A stretch of 56,681 bases of DNA, from positions 1-56,681 of the forward strand of contig NZ_CAJHOE010000006.1 in the NCBI RefSeq assembly GCF_905120475.1, in the 5' to 3' direction. This DNA is from Campylobacter suis (GTDB lineage: Bacteria > Campylobacterota > Campylobacteria > Campylobacterales > Campylobacteraceae). Under the pieces are notes generated by a model. The model was given only the letters and a program-made list of their open reading frames with translations. It had not been told where the DNA came from and made no database searches. This document shows, piece after piece, positions 18,144-26,591 of the stretch; position 1 is the first letter of the stretch; every line of letters begins with the position of its first letter. Both the position numbers and the translations under genes were made by a program.

Positions 18144-18538
18144 AACTGCCTATCCACACTTATGCGAAATTTCTCTTTACCGTCCTTTAAAAATACCCCA
18201 TTTAAGGTTAAGTCGTGGTGCAAAACTTTTACAAAAAGCTCATTTTCACACAAATCTCGCTTTGCGCCCAAAACAAGATCAGATTTTAGATTTGATTTAT
18301 CTTTTTCGATAATAAAAGTCCCATTTAGCTCACTATTTTTAGCACTTATGGTATTTAAAGTAATGTTTTCATTTATCTTTGCGGGTAGATACTGCACAGC
18401 TAAAACGGCTATAAACTGAGCTATCTCAGCTGGCTTTAGTGTTTTTAGCAAATTTTCATAAATGCTAAAGTCAGGCGCCTTTTGACCAAAAAGCAAAGTC
18501 ATACAACTAAGCAACAAAGCTATCTTTTTCATACCCAT
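18131..18538 (-). CDS. Small periplasmic protein of unknown function
   Basis: A 135-residue protein with a signal peptide (KKIALLLSCMTLLFG). The start is the ATG at 18538 or the one two codons later. Two cysteines (RDLCEN and the C-terminal RQFCER) match those of the downstream paralogue, as does the LHHDL...DGKEKF...VDRQFC pattern. It overlaps the end of alr by 10 bases and the next gene by 13. These tight overlaps place it in the peptidoglycan-related operon. No catalytic motif is seen. A periplasmic binding or structural role is only inferred from location and the signal peptide. Confidence 0.6.
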   Translation of the reverse strand: MGMKKIALLLSCMTLLFGQKAPDFSIYENLLKTLKPAEIAQFIAVLAVQYLPAKINENITLNTISAKNSELNGTFIIEKDKSNLKSDLVLGAKRDLCENELFVKVLHHDLTLNGVFLKDGKEKFRISVDRQFCER

Positions 18539-19533
18539 TTCCTATCTATAAAAGGTGAGAGTTTGACCAAAATTTCATACTCTATCGTATTAAAAAATTT
18601 TGCCCAACTACGCGCATCATCAAACACGCAAACCCACTCGCCCACATCTTCACAACTAAAGCTATCCATGCTCATCTTGCCTAGCATTGGCTTTTTGTTT
18701 GCTAAAAGTAGCTCACCCTGCCCGCCATACCTTAAAAGTCCACCACCATAACCAATGTCATAGGTTGCCACAGCCATATCTTTTTGTGCAATAAATTTTG
18801 CCCCATATCCCACACCCTGAGTGGCTTTTAGCGTGCGTGCACTAATACGCCTAGCCCAAAGACTAAGAACTGGTTTTAGCTCTAAATTTTTATCAAACTG
18901 TGCATATCCAAGCTGTGCCATACCAACGCGCACATATTCATCATCAAACCCAGATAAGTTTCTCTCAAAGGCAGCTGAAGCATGTGAATGAAAAACTAGC
19001 TCATCTTTACTATCAGTTTGCTCTTTTATGCGTGCTTTTACAAGCATGAAATTTTGCTTTTGCACGAAATAATCCGCATTCATCTCATCAGCCGATCTAA
19101 AGTGCGTAAAAGCCCCAAGAAGCTGCAAATTTCGCTCTTTTATGATTTTTAAAGCGGTGTCTATCTCGCTTAAATCTATACCATTTCTATGCATTAAAGT
19201 ATCTATCTTTAAGTGTATCTTTGTGCCACTTTTTGCAGTTTTTAGGTCATCAAGAGAATTTACAGCATAGATAAAGTCATCTTTTTCAGAGCCATTAAAA
19301 ATGTGTGAAAGTATAAGAATTTCTTGCATATACTGCGTAAGCTCATATGCTTCTTGCTCATTTTTTACCGCGCAAAATTTAAACCCAAGCTCACTTGCTG
19401 TTTTTGCCAAAAGCTTTGCCCCATGCCCGTAAGCATTGCTTTTTAATACAAGTATGACGCGCCCGCTAGCTTTTTTAGAGATAACCCTAAGGTTGTGTTC
19501 ATAATTTTTTTTATTTAGTCTAATCTCTGCCAT
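18529..19533 (-). CDS. alr: Alanine racemase
   Basis: A 334-residue PLP enzyme that interconverts L- and D-alanine for peptidoglycan. The PLP-binding Lys31 is in VLKSNAYGHGA. Later motifs are MHRNGID, the catalytic-Tyr region VGYGAKF and MLGKMSMDSF. The C-terminal beta domain is slightly short but contains the substrate-facing residues. The start overlaps the stop of the 79-residue gene by one base. Neighbours (L,D-carboxypeptidase upstream, envelope proteins downstream) form a cell-wall operon resembling the C. jejuni pgp2-alr region. Confidence 0.93.
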   Translation of the reverse strand: MAEIRLNKKNYEHNLRVISKKASGRVILVLKSNAYGHGAKLLAKTASELGFKFCAVKNEQEAYELTQYMQEILILSHIFNGSEKDDFIYAVNSLDDLKTAKSGTKIHLKIDTLMHRNGIDLSEIDTALKIIKERNLQLLGAFTHFRSADEMNADYFVQKQNFMLVKARIKEQTDSKDELVFHSHASAAFERNLSGFDDEYVRVGMAQLGYAQFDKNLELKPVLSLWARRISARTLKATQGVGYGAKFIAQKDMAVATYDIGYGGGLLRYGGQGELLLANKKPMLGKMSMDSFSCEDVGEWVCVFDDARSWAKFFNTIEYEILVKLSPFIDRKWV

Positions 19534-19772
19534 TAGACATTAAAACTCACATCATAAGCCTTGTAAACATCTGGCAAAAGGCGCCTTACGCTATAATCAA
19601 GAGCATAAAATTTCTGATAAACTTCCCTTGCATTAATCTCTTTTGCACTATCAAAGTCAAAAACATCCGTACCATTTTTCTTGGGGATATTTGTATCCAA
19701 AAGCTTAAAAAACTCAGCCCTTGCTTTAAAAATTTCCTCAATTTTTTTTGCTATTTCCTCTTTTTTATCCAC
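19533..19772 (-). CDS. Conserved small cytoplasmic protein of unknown function
   Basis: A 79-residue charged protein without signal peptide or membrane segment. The N-terminus is a predicted coiled helix (KKEEIAKKIEEIFKARAEFFKLL). The middle has FDFDSAKEINAREVYQKFYALDYSVRRLL, also helical. It sits between pgp2 and alr with 2-base and 1-base spacing, so it is certainly translated from the operon and is unlikely to be a chance ORF. I do not recognise a named family. A small adaptor role in the cell-wall operon is possible but not shown. Confidence 0.62.
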   Translation of the reverse strand: MDKKEEIAKKIEEIFKARAEFFKLLDTNIPKKNGTDVFDFDSAKEINAREVYQKFYALDYSVRRLLPDVYKAYDVSFNV

Positions 19773-19774
19773 TT

Positions 19775-20752
19775 TTACTCCTCAACTAAAATTTTCATAC
19801 CATCTTCATAAAGCTTAACATAAAGTGTCTTTTGTCCGCTAAATTTCGTTGATGGAGCATCATAAACCTCATAAAAACTCACACGAAAAAGTGGCTCATT
19901 TTTAGAGTTTGGGTACGGGGTTATGACAAAATTTGAAAAGCTAATACTCTTTTGTTCTTTGCGTGAAAATATCATGCGTTTCATATTTTTAAAATTCTCC
20001 AAACTCATGCCATCGTAACGGATAAAGTCCTTATCATAGAAGTTAAAATACTCCTGCGTATCATTTTGTGTCCACGCCTTTTTCCATTTAAAAATACTAG
20101 AAAAAATTTTACCTATCTTTGCGGCATCAGCCTTTGGTCGCTCACCCTCATATATAAAAGCAAGGCTTTTTTTATGATCAATCAACTTATCATACGAGTC
20201 AAGCAAGATGTCATTTTTCATAGCGACACAACCCTTGGTCTTTAGATCATCGGTGCGTTCGCCATTGAGCGGATAGCCGTGTATCCAGATACCACTTCCA
20301 TTTCGTTTGGCATGCTTATCGAGCAAATTTGGATAAGAAAGCGAAAAAGCAAGTGGCCCTAAATATGGATCACTGGGGGTAAAACGGCGTGTAAGCTCAT
20401 ATACACCAATAGGCGTTTTTAAGTCGCCTTCAGCCAACTTTTCACCACTTTTTCCCACGATTACATCTATCTTTAGCTCACTTTTTGTGTTGCCGTTTGA
20501 ATAGGAGATAACTTCGAGTTTTTTGTTATCCTTATCAACCACACTTAGCAAAACATCACTATCGTAGTAGCCGTATTCTAAATTTTTACCTTCTAGTTTT
20601 TTTTGCCAAAAACTATCGCTTAGAATGTTTTTTTCTATCGTTTTTATAACTTCACTTGCGCCATTTTTTAGATAAATTTCTTCATAATCTGTTGCATTTA
20701 AACAGGATAAGACAGTAAAAAATAAGATAATCTTTCTCAAATTTATACCCAT
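19775..20752 (-). CDS. pgp2: Periplasmic L,D-carboxypeptidase of the YkuD family (Pgp2/Csd6-like)
   Basis: A 325-residue protein with a signal peptide. The YkuD catalytic domain has the His motif SGIWIHGYPLNG (His158) and the nucleophile motif TKGCVAM (Cys175). A C-terminal NTF2-like domain (about 205-325) contains WTQNDTQEYFNFYDKDF. This two-domain form is that of Pgp2 of C. jejuni and Csd6 of H. pylori. Those trim tetrapeptides to tripeptides in peptidoglycan and are needed for helical cell shape. It is the first gene of the operon with alr. A TATAAT is located 23 bases upstream of its ATG. Confidence 0.85.
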   Translation of the reverse strand: MGINLRKIILFFTVLSCLNATDYEEIYLKNGASEVIKTIEKNILSDSFWQKKLEGKNLEYGYYDSDVLLSVVDKDNKKLEVISYSNGNTKSELKIDVIVGKSGEKLAEGDLKTPIGVYELTRRFTPSDPYLGPLAFSLSYPNLLDKHAKRNGSGIWIHGYPLNGERTDDLKTKGCVAMKNDILLDSYDKLIDHKKSLAFIYEGERPKADAAKIGKIFSSIFKWKKAWTQNDTQEYFNFYDKDFIRYDGMSLENFKNMKRMIFSRKEQKSISFSNFVITPYPNSKNEPLFRVSFYEVYDAPSTKFSGQKTLYVKLYEDGMKILVEE

Positions 20753-20774
20753 TTTGTTGGAATTTAAACTGCTT

Positions 20775-20780
20775 ATTATA
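20775..20780 (-). promoter_or_regulatory. -10 box for the pgp2-alr operon
   Basis: GGTATAATAAGC on the minus strand contains a perfect TATAAT 23 bases before the pgp2 start, implying a leader of only about 16 bases. It is the only clear promoter before this five-gene run. Confidence 0.55.
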
Positions 20781-20869
20781 CCAACAATTTACTTAGTTTT
20801 GCTAAACTTATGTGATAAAAAGATGAAAAATATTAATTTTTATCTTAAATTTCTCATAAAGGATAGAAA

Positions 20870-21301
20870 ATGAAAAAAATTCTACTACTTAGTTCGCTTT
20901 TAGCACTTGGTGCTTTTGCTTCTGAGATAAGCATCGAGAAAATTTACGCAAAAGAGAGCATGAAAAGCGCTGCAAATGGTGCTATTTTCATGGATATAAC
21001 AAATAACTTGGGTGCGGATATAAAGCTAGTTTCGGCAAGTTCTAATGTATCAGACAGTGTAGAGTTGCACGAGCATAAGACTATTAATGGCATGTCAATG
21101 ATGTCAAAAGTAGATGACATCGCTATCGCAAACAAAGAGACTGTGCATCTAAAGCCAGGCGGTCTTCACATAATGCTTATGGGGCTTAAAAAACAGCTTG
21201 TAAATGGCGATGAGATCGATCTTAGCCTTAAATTTGATACTGGTAGAGTGATAAATTTAAAAGTTGATGTTGTAAATCACAAGCAACTCTTTTTAGAGTA
21301 A
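20870..21301 (+). CDS. Periplasmic copper chaperone, PCu(A)C family
   Basis: A 143-residue protein with a signal peptide (MKKILLLSSLLALGAFA). The copper site of the family is visible: HEH, then NGMSMM, then a HLKPGGLHIML segment, giving the His/Met ligand set. PCu(A)C proteins deliver Cu(I) in the periplasm to oxidase copper sites, generally with Sco proteins. That fits the Sco gene two positions downstream. The stop overlaps the next ATG (TAATG), so the three genes form one operon. The order matches Cj0909-Cj0911 of C. jejuni. Confidence 0.85.
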   Translation: MKKILLLSSLLALGAFASEISIEKIYAKESMKSAANGAIFMDITNNLGADIKLVSASSNVSDSVELHEHKTINGMSMMSKVDDIAIANKETVHLKPGGLHIMLMGLKKQLVNGDEIDLSLKFDTGRVINLKVDVVNHKQLFLE

Positions 21302-21756
21302 TGAAAAAGTATTATGCCCTGCTCGTAGCCATTACGATTGGGGCTTTATCGTTTGTTTTTTTTAGCAACAAAACCTCTGTTACATCAAGTTTTAGTGCAT
21401 CACAAAATAAACTTGAGCCACTAAAATGCGACCTTAATGTTAAGCCCTGCGAGGTCATTTATAATAATAAGAGTATAAAATTTGATTTTTTAGATGATAA
21501 GATCACGCCTATGCAAGAGCTTACACTAATTATTAGCGGCCTTGATAAGCTAAACTTCCACTCTCCGAGCTTACAAATATATGGATTAAATATGAATATG
21601 GGAAATATCAATGCAAAACTTGCAAAACAAGATGAAAATTTCATCTCAAACATCGTACTTAGCTCATGTCTTATCGATGTTATGAGATATCGTCTTGAAG
21701 TCTTAGAGCAAGGCAGAAAGACTGGTCTTTATATTGATTTTGACCTGAAATTTTAG
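21301..21756 (+). CDS. Membrane-anchored periplasmic protein, YtkA-like, copper cluster
   Basis: A 151-residue protein with one N-terminal hydrophobic segment (about 5-22) that looks like an uncleaved anchor. The periplasmic part has a Cys pair (CDLNVKPC), a Met-rich GLNMNMG turn and a later Cys in LSSCLIDVMRYRLEV. This arrangement resembles YtkA-like domains, whose members bind copper or sit beside copper proteins. It lies between PCu(A)C and Sco with a one-base overlap upstream. A role in passing copper to an oxidase is inferred from context. Direct copper binding is not demonstrated by the sequence. Confidence 0.62.
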   Translation: MKKYYALLVAITIGALSFVFFSNKTSVTSSFSASQNKLEPLKCDLNVKPCEVIYNNKSIKFDFLDDKITPMQELTLIISGLDKLNFHSPSLQIYGLNMNMGNINAKLAKQDENFISNIVLSSCLIDVMRYRLEVLEQGRKTGLYIDFDLKF

Positions 21757-21765
21757 GAGGGAAAT

Positions 21766-22308
21766 TTGAGATACTTCTTTTCATTTTTTATCGTTCTTTT
21801 TGTTATCGTAGGCTCAACTTTTTTACTTATAAAAAAAGATCCACACTATTTTTATGCCGATATAAATGGCACAAAGGTCGGACTTGAGAGCTTTGATGGC
21901 GAGTATAAAGCAGTTTATTTTGGTTATCTTTATTGTCCAGATGTTTGCCCAAGTACGCTTTTTAAGGTATCAGAAGCACTAAAAGAGTTAAATCGAAGTG
22001 ATTTTAAACTGGTATTTATAACGATCGATCCTGAGCGCGACACAAACGAAGAGCTTACGCAAATGGCACAAAATTTTTATGATAATGCGATTGGTTTAAA
22101 GATAGATGACTTAGAAAATGTTGCCAAAAACTACGGGGTAAAATATCAAAAGATAGAAATGCCAGACTCTGCTATGCGCTACTCAGTTGCTCATTCAAGT
22201 TCGATTTATCTGCTTGATAAAAAAGGTAAATTCTTTGCTGAAATCTCAAATTTAACAGCAAAAAATATCAAAGAAAATATACAAAATTTAATAAAGCAAC
22301 GCCCCTAA
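21766..22308 (+). CDS. SCO1/SenC-type oxidase copper-site assembly protein
   Basis: A 180-residue protein with an N-terminal membrane anchor and a thioredoxin-like periplasmic domain. The Sco motif YCPDVCPST supplies Cys57 and Cys61, and SVAHSSSIY supplies the third copper ligand. VFITIDPERDT is the family middle motif. It is read from a TTG start supported by GGAGG six bases upstream. Sco proteins load or reduce the copper site of terminal oxidases; Campylobacter uses a cbb3 oxidase for this. Its stop overlaps the convergent CAP-domain gene by a few bases. Confidence 0.88.
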   Translation: MRYFFSFFIVLFVIVGSTFLLIKKDPHYFYADINGTKVGLESFDGEYKAVYFGYLYCPDVCPSTLFKVSEALKELNRSDFKLVFITIDPERDTNEELTQMAQNFYDNAIGLKIDDLENVAKNYGVKYQKIEMPDSAMRYSVAHSSSIYLLDKKGKFFAEISNLTAKNIKENIQNLIKQRP

Positions 22309-23657
22309 TTAGCCCTTTTAAAAACAAAAAGCAAAAACGCAAGAGCTAAAAGAGAAATAAAGACAAATATAGAAAATCCAAAATACCCCTTAGAGCTTTC
22401 AAGCAAAACAATCTCCACTTTTGCGCCATTTGCCATAACCCAAGCGCTACTTTGTTTTGCTCCACTAAGCTTAAAACGAAGTGTATTAACATCAGAGTAT
22501 GAGATATTTAAGTCGCTAAAAACGCCATCAGAAAAGCTATAATCATCAAATTCATCATTACAATCCTTAGGCACAAAAAATAGCTCATACCAAACATCAG
22601 GCATCACACCAAGTCTCTCTTTTCCACGAACCAAAAAATATGGCATCACTGGAGTTAATGTGCGAAAGTCCCACTCTAAAATTTTACTCTTGCCATCTTG
22701 TTCGTAGCTAAATTTTGCCGTATAATTTTTATCAAATTCAAGAACCTGCCTTAAAAACAAAGCAAACTGACGCTCATTTAGCTTTTTGTTTTTATCGGTT
22801 TGTCTATCTAAAACTATGCTATCTTCTAGCTTTTTGCCATCCTTAAAAAGTTCAAAATTTTTCATCTTTATGTCTGGTAAATTTGGATTAAATTCGATAC
22901 TGATTGGAGCGGCTGTGACCTTGCACTCTGGCAGTGGATCAGGATACTCTTTTCCAAAAAAAGCAAGACCAAAAGTTGCTGGAAAACGCACAAATTCTGG
23001 ACTTTTTGGCTTAAGAGCTTCATTAAATGTTTGCATTTTTATTCGCGTAGTTTTATCTTTACAAATTTTATCATAATAATATCCTTTTTGATAAAAATTG
23101 CCACCATTTTTACAAAGTTCATTTAGGCTAGAATTTGACATATTAAAGACATAAACTCGCCCGTTTTCTCCGCTCATCCAAGACATACCTATCTCGCTAA
23201 TGCCATAGTTTAAAAATAAAAATCTATGATAAATGGCACTAAAAAGATTATCTATCGCGCTTTTTGTACTAATTTGATTATTTGAGATATTTTCAAGGAC
23301 AAACCTAGTCTTATGCCCAGCACTTATAGCTCTAGCAGTGGCATTTTCTCCAGTAAAACCTGAAAAAGAGCTATTTTCATCATGCATACTAATGCCACTT
23401 ATATTGTGCTGTATTAGGTAATTTGCGTGATTTTTGGTGGATAAATTTAGTGTCTCGCTTAAGCTTAACGGATTTAGCCCGCTTGTAACCCTTAGCTCAT
23501 TTATGTAGGCAAGTTCATCAAAATTCATCTCACTATGATTTGGCTCTAAAGCTAGTATAAGCGGCTTGTTATTTAAAAAATTTTCATAAAGCAGGTAAAT
23601 GCCAGCCAGAAATAGGGTGATTATAAGTAAATTTTTCAGGTAAGTCAATCCTTGCAA
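22305..23657 (-). CDS. CAP/SCP-domain envelope protein with two membrane anchors
   Basis: A 450-residue protein. Residues about 8-27 form an N-terminal membrane segment and the last ~25 residues form a second. A CAP (SCP/PR-1) domain spans about 40-180, with ELAYINELRVTSGL, STKNHANYLI, MHDENSSFSGFTGENA and the YHRFLFL segment. The remaining periplasmic part has no recognised domain. Bacterial CAP proteins are poorly understood; some bind lipids or peptidoglycan. There is no ATG: the first usable codon is TTG at 23657, and a TTG at 23648 is an alternative, so the start is uncertain. It begins just beyond the pckA terminator and stands alone. Confidence 0.7.
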   Translation of the reverse strand: MQGLTYLKNLLIITLFLAGIYLLYENFLNNKPLILALEPNHSEMNFDELAYINELRVTSGLNPLSLSETLNLSTKNHANYLIQHNISGISMHDENSSFSGFTGENATARAISAGHKTRFVLENISNNQISTKSAIDNLFSAIYHRFLFLNYGISEIGMSWMSGENGRVYVFNMSNSSLNELCKNGGNFYQKGYYYDKICKDKTTRIKMQTFNEALKPKSPEFVRFPATFGLAFFGKEYPDPLPECKVTAAPISIEFNPNLPDIKMKNFELFKDGKKLEDSIVLDRQTDKNKKLNERQFALFLRQVLEFDKNYTAKFSYEQDGKSKILEWDFRTLTPVMPYFLVRGKERLGVMPDVWYELFFVPKDCNDEFDDYSFSDGVFSDLNISYSDVNTLRFKLSGAKQSSAWVMANGAKVEIVLLESSKGYFGFSIFVFISLLALAFLLFVFKRAN

Positions 23658-23670
23658 GATGAATAAAATT

Positions 23671-23700
23671 TAAAAAAGAAAAAGCCTGCAAAAGCAGGCT
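23671..23700 (-). terminator. Rho-independent terminator of the oad-pckA operon
   Basis: AGCCTGC (23683-23689) and GCAGGCT (23694-23700) form a 7-bp GC-rich stem with a 4-base loop, followed on the minus strand by TTTTTCTTTTTTA. It starts 5 bases after the pckA stop codon. This is a textbook intrinsic terminator. Confidence 0.88.
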
Positions 23701-23704
23701 AAAT

Positions 23705-25282
23705 TTACGCTTTTGGTCCAGCTTTTGCGTATTCAACGCCCTCAGCTACATCTTCATAGCGTTTAAAATTCTCAACAAACATCTTTGCTAGCTTATCACG
23801 CATAGCTATATATTCATCAGAATTTGCCCATGTGTTTATAGGATTTAGAAGTTTTGTTTCAACTCTATCAAGTGCTTTTGGTATGCAAAGGTTGAATTTC
23901 TCAAAATTTTCAAACTCACATTTTGTGATACTACCATCTAAAATAGCATTTATGCAAGCCCTTGTTGCTTTTATACTCATACGCTTACCCACGCCATAAG
24001 CGCCTCCGCTCCAGCCAGTATTTACAAGATATACATTTACGCCGTGCTTATCGATCTTTTCGCCAAGGAGTTTTGCATAAACAGTCGGATGAAGTGGCAT
24101 AAATGGCTCTCCAAAGCATGCACTAAATGTCGCTTGTGGCTCGGTTATCCCGCGTTCAGTGCCAGCCACTTTTGCAGTGTAGCCGCTTAAGAAATAATAC
24201 ATCGCCTGCTCTTTTGTAAGCTTTGCTACTGGCGGAAGCACACCAAAAGCATCGGCTGTTAAAAATATAATATTTTTTGGATGTCCAGCATTTAGGCTTG
24301 GCTCATGATTTATGATGTGCTCTATCGGATAGCTCACGCGAGTGTTTTCGGTTTTACTACCATCTTTATAATCAACTACTCCGCTTGCATCTGCTACGAC
24401 ATTTTCAAGCAGGGCATTGCGCTTTATGGCCCCGTAAATTTCAGGCTCGCTCTCAGGATCAAGATTTATACATTTTGCATAACATCCACCCTCAAAGTTA
24501 AACACGCCCTCATCATCCCAGCCATGCTCATCATCGCCTATTAGTTTTCTATGCGGATCTGTTGAAAGCGTTGTTTTGCCAGTGCCAGAAAGTCCGAAAA
24601 ATAGCGCAGTATCGCCGTCTTTACCGACATTTGCTGAACAGTGCATACTAAGCTTTCCTTCAAGTGGCAACCAATAATTCATCATAGAAAAAATGCCCTT
24701 TTTCATCTCGCCGCCATACCAAGTTCCGCCTATAACAGCAACATTTTCTTCGACATTAAAGATAACAAAAACATCGCTATTTAGCCCATCTTTTTCCCAC
24801 TCATCATTTTTGCACTTACAAGCATTATAAACAACAAAATCAGGGCTAAAATTTTCTAGTTCAGCTTCATTTGGGCGGATAAACATATTTTTTACAAAAT
24901 GCGCCTGCCAAGCTACTTCTGTAACAAAGCGAACTGATTTTTTGCTCTTTTTGCTAGCTCCACAAAAAGCATCTTGAACATACAAATCCTTGCCGCTAAG
25001 TTGAGTTTTTGCCTTTTGCAAAAGCTTATCAAATAGCTCTTTTGTGATAGGCTTATTTACTTTACCCCAAGATATATATTTACCGCTTGGATCTTGCTTT
25101 ACAAAATACTTATCCTTAGGGCTTCGACCTGTAAAAACTCCTGTATCGACCATAAAAGTTCCGTTGCTTGAAACTTTACCTTCGTTGTTATTTTTCTCAT
25201 GTTCAAAAAGTTCATCGTATCTTAGATTGTAGAAAATTTTTCCGACATTTTTTAATCCCATTTTTTCCAAATTTGCCTTCAT
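23705..25282 (-). CDS. pckA: Phosphoenolpyruvate carboxykinase (ATP)
   Basis: A 525-residue enzyme converting oxaloacetate and ATP to PEP, CO2 and ADP, the gluconeogenic entry in this amino-acid- and organic-acid-using genus. Motifs include the phosphate loop [13 protein letters not shown], the kinase-2 region [22 protein letters not shown] and [14 protein letters not shown]. The length is typical of ATP-dependent PckA. It is the last gene of the minus-strand run oadG-oadA-oadB-pckA (10-base gap to oadB) and ends at a strong terminator. Both the decarboxylase and PckA draw on oxaloacetate, so the operon controls the fate of that intermediate. Confidence 0.96.
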   Translation of the reverse strand: MKANLEKMGLKNVGKIFYNLRYDELFEHEKNNNEGKVSSNGTFMVDTGVFTGRSPKDKYFVKQDPSGKYISWGKVNKPITKELFDKLLQKAKTQLSGKDLYVQDAFCGASKKSKKSVRFVTEVAWQAHFVKNMFIRPNEAELENFSPDFVVYNACKCKNDEWEKDGLNSDVFVIFNVEENVAVIGGTWYGGEMKKGIFSMMNYWLPLEGKLSMHCSANVGKDGDTALFFGLSGTGKTTLSTDPHRKLIGDDEHGWDDEGVFNFEGGCYAKCINLDPESEPEIYGAIKRNALLENVVADASGVVDYKDGSKTENTRVSYPIEHIINHEPSLNAGHPKNIIFLTADAFGVLPPVAKLTKEQAMYYFLSGYTAKVAGTERGITEPQATFSACFGEPFMPLHPTVYAKLLGEKIDKHGVNVYLVNTGWSGGAYGVGKRMSIKATRACINAILDGSITKCEFENFEKFNLCIPKALDRVETKLLNPINTWANSDEYIAMRDKLAKMFVENFKRYEDVAEGVEYAKAGPKA

Positions 25283-25292
25283 TTTTCACCTC

Positions 25293-26591
25293 TTACTTAA
25301 ATATTGATAGTAAAATACCGGCAGCGACGGCAGAGCCGATAACCCCAGAAACATTTGGTCCCATTGCATGCATGAGTAAGAAATTTGTAGGATCTTCTTT
25401 CATGCCCTCTTTATTTACCACTCTAGCTGCCATCGGCACGGCACTAACGCCGGCTGCACCAATGAGCGGGTTTATCTTATCTTTTCCAAGCTTATTCATA
25501 AGTTTTGCCATCAAAACACCAGCTGCGGTGCCTAAAGCAAATGCCACAAGCCCTAGTAGCAAAATTCCAAGAGTATTTGCTACTAGAAATTTCTCTGCTG
25601 CAAGTTTTGAGCCAACTGTAAGCCCTAAAAATATCGTAACTATATTAATAAGTGCATTTTGCATCGTATCGCTTAAGCGGTTAACTACGCCACTTTCACG
25701 AACGAGATTGCCAAAACAAAGCGCTCCTACAAGCGGAGTGGCATCTGGTAAAACAAGTATGCAAAGCATTAAGATGGTTATAGGAAAAACTATCTTTTCG
25801 CGCTTGCTAACTTCTCGAAGTTGAACCATTTTAATAAGACGCTCCTCTTTTGTGGTCAGAGCACGCATAATCGGTGGCTGGATAATAGGCACCAAAGCCA
25901 TATATGAATACGCTGCAACTGCTATCGCTCCAAGCAGGTCAGGTGCAAGACGAGAAGCTAAAAATATAGCTGTCGGACCATCTGCTCCACCTATAATGCC
26001 TATAGCGGCGGCATCAGCTAGCGTAAAGTCAAATATATTTGTGTATTGACTAAGCGTAACGGCACCTATAAGAGTTGTGAAAATTCCAAGCTGTGCCGCA
26101 CCTCCTAGCATTGCTGTTTTTGGGTTTGCTAGAAGCGGTCCAAAGTCAGTCATCGCTCCAACGCCCATAAAGATAATGAGCGGGAAAAGCCCAGTTTCTA
26201 TACCAAAACTATAAATGATACCCAAAAAGCCATTTGATCCCGCTATCTCGGCAACAGGTATGTTTGCAAGCAATCCACCAAAACCGATTGGTAAAAGCAA
26301 AAGTGGTTCAAAACCTTTTTTAATCGCAAGATAAAAGAGCAAAAAGCAGATAAAAAACATTATGATACGGCCGTAGCTTTGTGTAAATTTGCTAAGCTCG
26401 TGTCCTGCACTATCTTTATAGCCTTCAATAGGATTTAAAAGAGCATTTATCCCTGTGGTCTTGTAAAAGCTAGTAAATAGCTCACTCATTGTCTTTGACT
26501 CGTATTTTGGTTGCACATTACTAGCTGGCTCGCTCGCAAAACAAAAACCGCTAATCAAAAAAGCGAGTAAAATTTTGACTAAAATTTTCAT
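25293..26591 (-). CDS. oadB: Sodium-translocating oxaloacetate decarboxylase, beta subunit
   Basis: A 432-residue polytopic membrane protein of the OadB/GcdB/MmdB family. It decarboxylates carboxybiotin and couples this to sodium export. About ten membrane segments are present. The functional motif [21 protein letters not shown] contains the conserved Asp of the sodium channel, and [18 protein letters not shown] near the end is also family-specific. An N-terminal signal-like segment plus periplasmic stretch precedes the core. It overlaps the oadA stop by one base. C. jejuni, as I recall, has only the alpha-like PycB here, so this subunit marks a different enzyme. Confidence 0.9.
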   Translation of the reverse strand: MKILVKILLAFLISGFCFASEPASNVQPKYESKTMSELFTSFYKTTGINALLNPIEGYKDSAGHELSKFTQSYGRIIMFFICFLLFYLAIKKGFEPLLLLPIGFGGLLANIPVAEIAGSNGFLGIIYSFGIETGLFPLIIFMGVGAMTDFGPLLANPKTAMLGGAAQLGIFTTLIGAVTLSQYTNIFDFTLADAAAIGIIGGADGPTAIFLASRLAPDLLGAIAVAAYSYMALVPIIQPPIMRALTTKEERLIKMVQLREVSKREKIVFPITILMLCILVLPDATPLVGALCFGNLVRESGVVNRLSDTMQNALINIVTIFLGLTVGSKLAAEKFLVANTLGILLLGLVAFALGTAAGVLMAKLMNKLGKDKINPLIGAAGVSAVPMAARVVNKEGMKEDPTNFLLMHAMGPNVSGVIGSAVAAGILLSIFK

